From positions 57,966-121,965 of the forward strand of contig NZ_LAPV01000153.1 in the NCBI RefSeq assembly GCF_000971275.1: a DNA stretch of 64,000 bases. Reading direction: 5' to 3'. Made by a program: the position numbers and the translations under genes. Shown here in pieces: positions 63,340 through 64,000 of the stretch (its first letter is position 1; the number at the start of each line of letters is the position of its first letter). The DNA comes from Devosia psychrophila (lineage in GTDB: Bacteria; Pseudomonadota; Alphaproteobacteria; Rhizobiales; Devosiaceae). A model generated the notes under the pieces. That model had not been told where the DNA came from. It worked only from the letters and a program-made list of their open reading frames with translations, and made no database searches.

Positions 63340-64000
63340 TGGCTACCACCATGGCAAACGCGCCCATCCGGCTGCTGACGGCGCATTCGCTCGCGACCAT
63401 CGCCCGTGAACGTACCGTGGCGCTGCTGGCGCTGCTCTTCCTCGTACTCGTGGTGGTCGCGGCATATCTGGGTTGGTCCGCAACCTCCACCGTAAATGCG
63501 ATCTACCTTCGCTCCGCCGAATACATGGCTGCCCAGGGCCAGCCGATCCCGACCAACCCGGTCCTCGACACCTCGCCATTGGCTTTGTTGCGAAACATGG
63601 CCACCTACGTGTCCCTGATCGGGGCGCTTGCCGCGATCGTCGTGGGGCACCAGCTGGTCGCCGGCGACCGGAAGGCGGGGACCATGCCCCTCTTGGGAAC
63701 CCGCCCGCTGCGGTCCCTCGATCTCGCGGTGGCCAAGGCGCTCGCGCTGGTTGTCGCCATAGCCGCCCTCGTGCTCTTCGCCGCGGCCATCAACACCGCG
63801 ACATTTCTGGTGCTCCCGAAGTTCCAGCTGGACGCCAGCGGATGGGCTAGGCTCGCGGGTTTCTACGGGACTTCCGCGCTCTACCTGCTTGTTTTCGGCT
63901 TTCTCGGCATGTGGTTCGGGGCTTCCGCGAGATCGGAGACCGTGGGTCTGCTTATCCCGGTGACAGTTTGGCTCACCCTCACTTTCGTGCTGCCGCAGAT
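63339..64000 (+). CDS. ABC-2 type exporter permease (partial, runs off window)
   Basis: The frame opens at ATG 63339, overlapping the ATPase stop by one base, and stays open to the last base of the window (about 220 residues seen). A membrane helix near residues 27-45 (VALLALLFLVLVVVAAYLGW) is followed by a periplasmic stretch and helices around YVSLIGALAAIVVGHQLVAG, ALALVVAIAALVLFAAAINT and ALYLLVFGFLGMWFGASARS. GDRKAGTMPLLGTRPLRS resembles the cytoplasmic coupling segment of NosY-type permeases. The C-terminus is missing only because the window ends. Confidence 0.82.
   Translation, partial: MATTMANAPIRLLTAHSLATIARERTVALLALLFLVLVVVAAYLGWSATSTVNAIYLRSAEYMAAQGQPIPTNPVLDTSPLALLRNMATYVSLIGALAAIVVGHQLVAGDRKAGTMPLLGTRPLRSLDLAVAKALALVVAIAALVLFAAAINTATFLVLPKFQLDASGWARLAGFYGTSALYLLVFGFLGMWFGASARSETVGLLIPVTVWLTLTFVLPQ

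Overview
The window reads as chromosomal DNA of an alphaproteobacterium of the order Hyphomicrobiales, most likely close to Devosia. This is inferred from gene content: a bcsN-A-B-Z-K cellulose operon, a rhizobial-type glpR-D-S-T-P-Q-U-V glycerol locus, an HWE-type histidine kinase beside a KaiC homologue, and an invasion-locus-B-like protein. GC content is high and operons are dense, with many ATGA start/stop overlaps. I recognised no rRNA, tRNA or CRISPR.

Layout. 1-3.4 kb (minus): sugar-type ABC importer (binding protein and two permeases; the ATPase is not in view) with a large intra-operon hairpin and a double palindromic operator upstream. 3.7-6.3 kb: metallophosphoesterase and diacylglycerol-kinase-like lipid kinase, divergent from a PAP2 phosphatase. 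6.3-9.8 kb (plus): NitT/TauT-type ABC importer followed by a PDZ protein of trypsin fold whose catalytic triad is gone. 10-15.4 kb (plus): AraC regulator, TonB-dependent siderophore receptor and a dedicated exbB-exbD-tonB set. 15.5-24.1 kb (plus): cellulose synthesis operon. 24.1-25.6 kb (minus): polyprenyl glycosylphosphotransferase for exopolysaccharide. 26.2-34.7 kb (minus): glycerol uptake and oxidation operon with its DeoR-type repressor. 34.7-41.7 kb: one unidentified small gene, then a decayed two-partner secretion locus (tpsB, tpsA) and a truncated IalB-like gene, all interrupted by in-frame stops or frameshifts. 42-45.7 kb: two stand-alone receiver proteins, a pair of exported ferritin-like proteins and a Crp/Fnr regulator. 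46.6-49.1 kb: a PAS-GGDEF-EAL protein. 49.4-51.1 kb: remnants of an ISL3-type transposase and of a flavin disulfide reductase. 51.1-55 kb: tesA-like esterase divergent from a ybbA/ybbP-like ABC system. 55.3-58.2 kb: ribbon-helix-helix protein, HWE kinase and KaiC homologue. 58.8-59.7 kb: IS1182-type remnant abutting the C-terminal stub of a sensor kinase. 59.9-64 kb: PepSY, DedA and DUF421 proteins, two small exported proteins, and the start of an ABC-2 exporter operon behind two TetR-type operators, cut by the window end.

How it works together. The stretch from 10 to 34 kb is a set of complete envelope, iron, cellulose and glycerol operons with clear internal logic. From 34.7 to 41.7 kb and from 49 to 60 kb the DNA is accessory: nonsense and frameshift mutations, IS remnants and gene stubs lie between intact genes. 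I did not find one convincing wholly new system. The best leads are a glycerol ABC importer with complementary degenerate ATPase subunits, a KaiC homologue with an asymmetric pair of ATPase domains translationally coupled to an HWE kinase, and a triad-less HtrA-like protein beside a nutrient importer.
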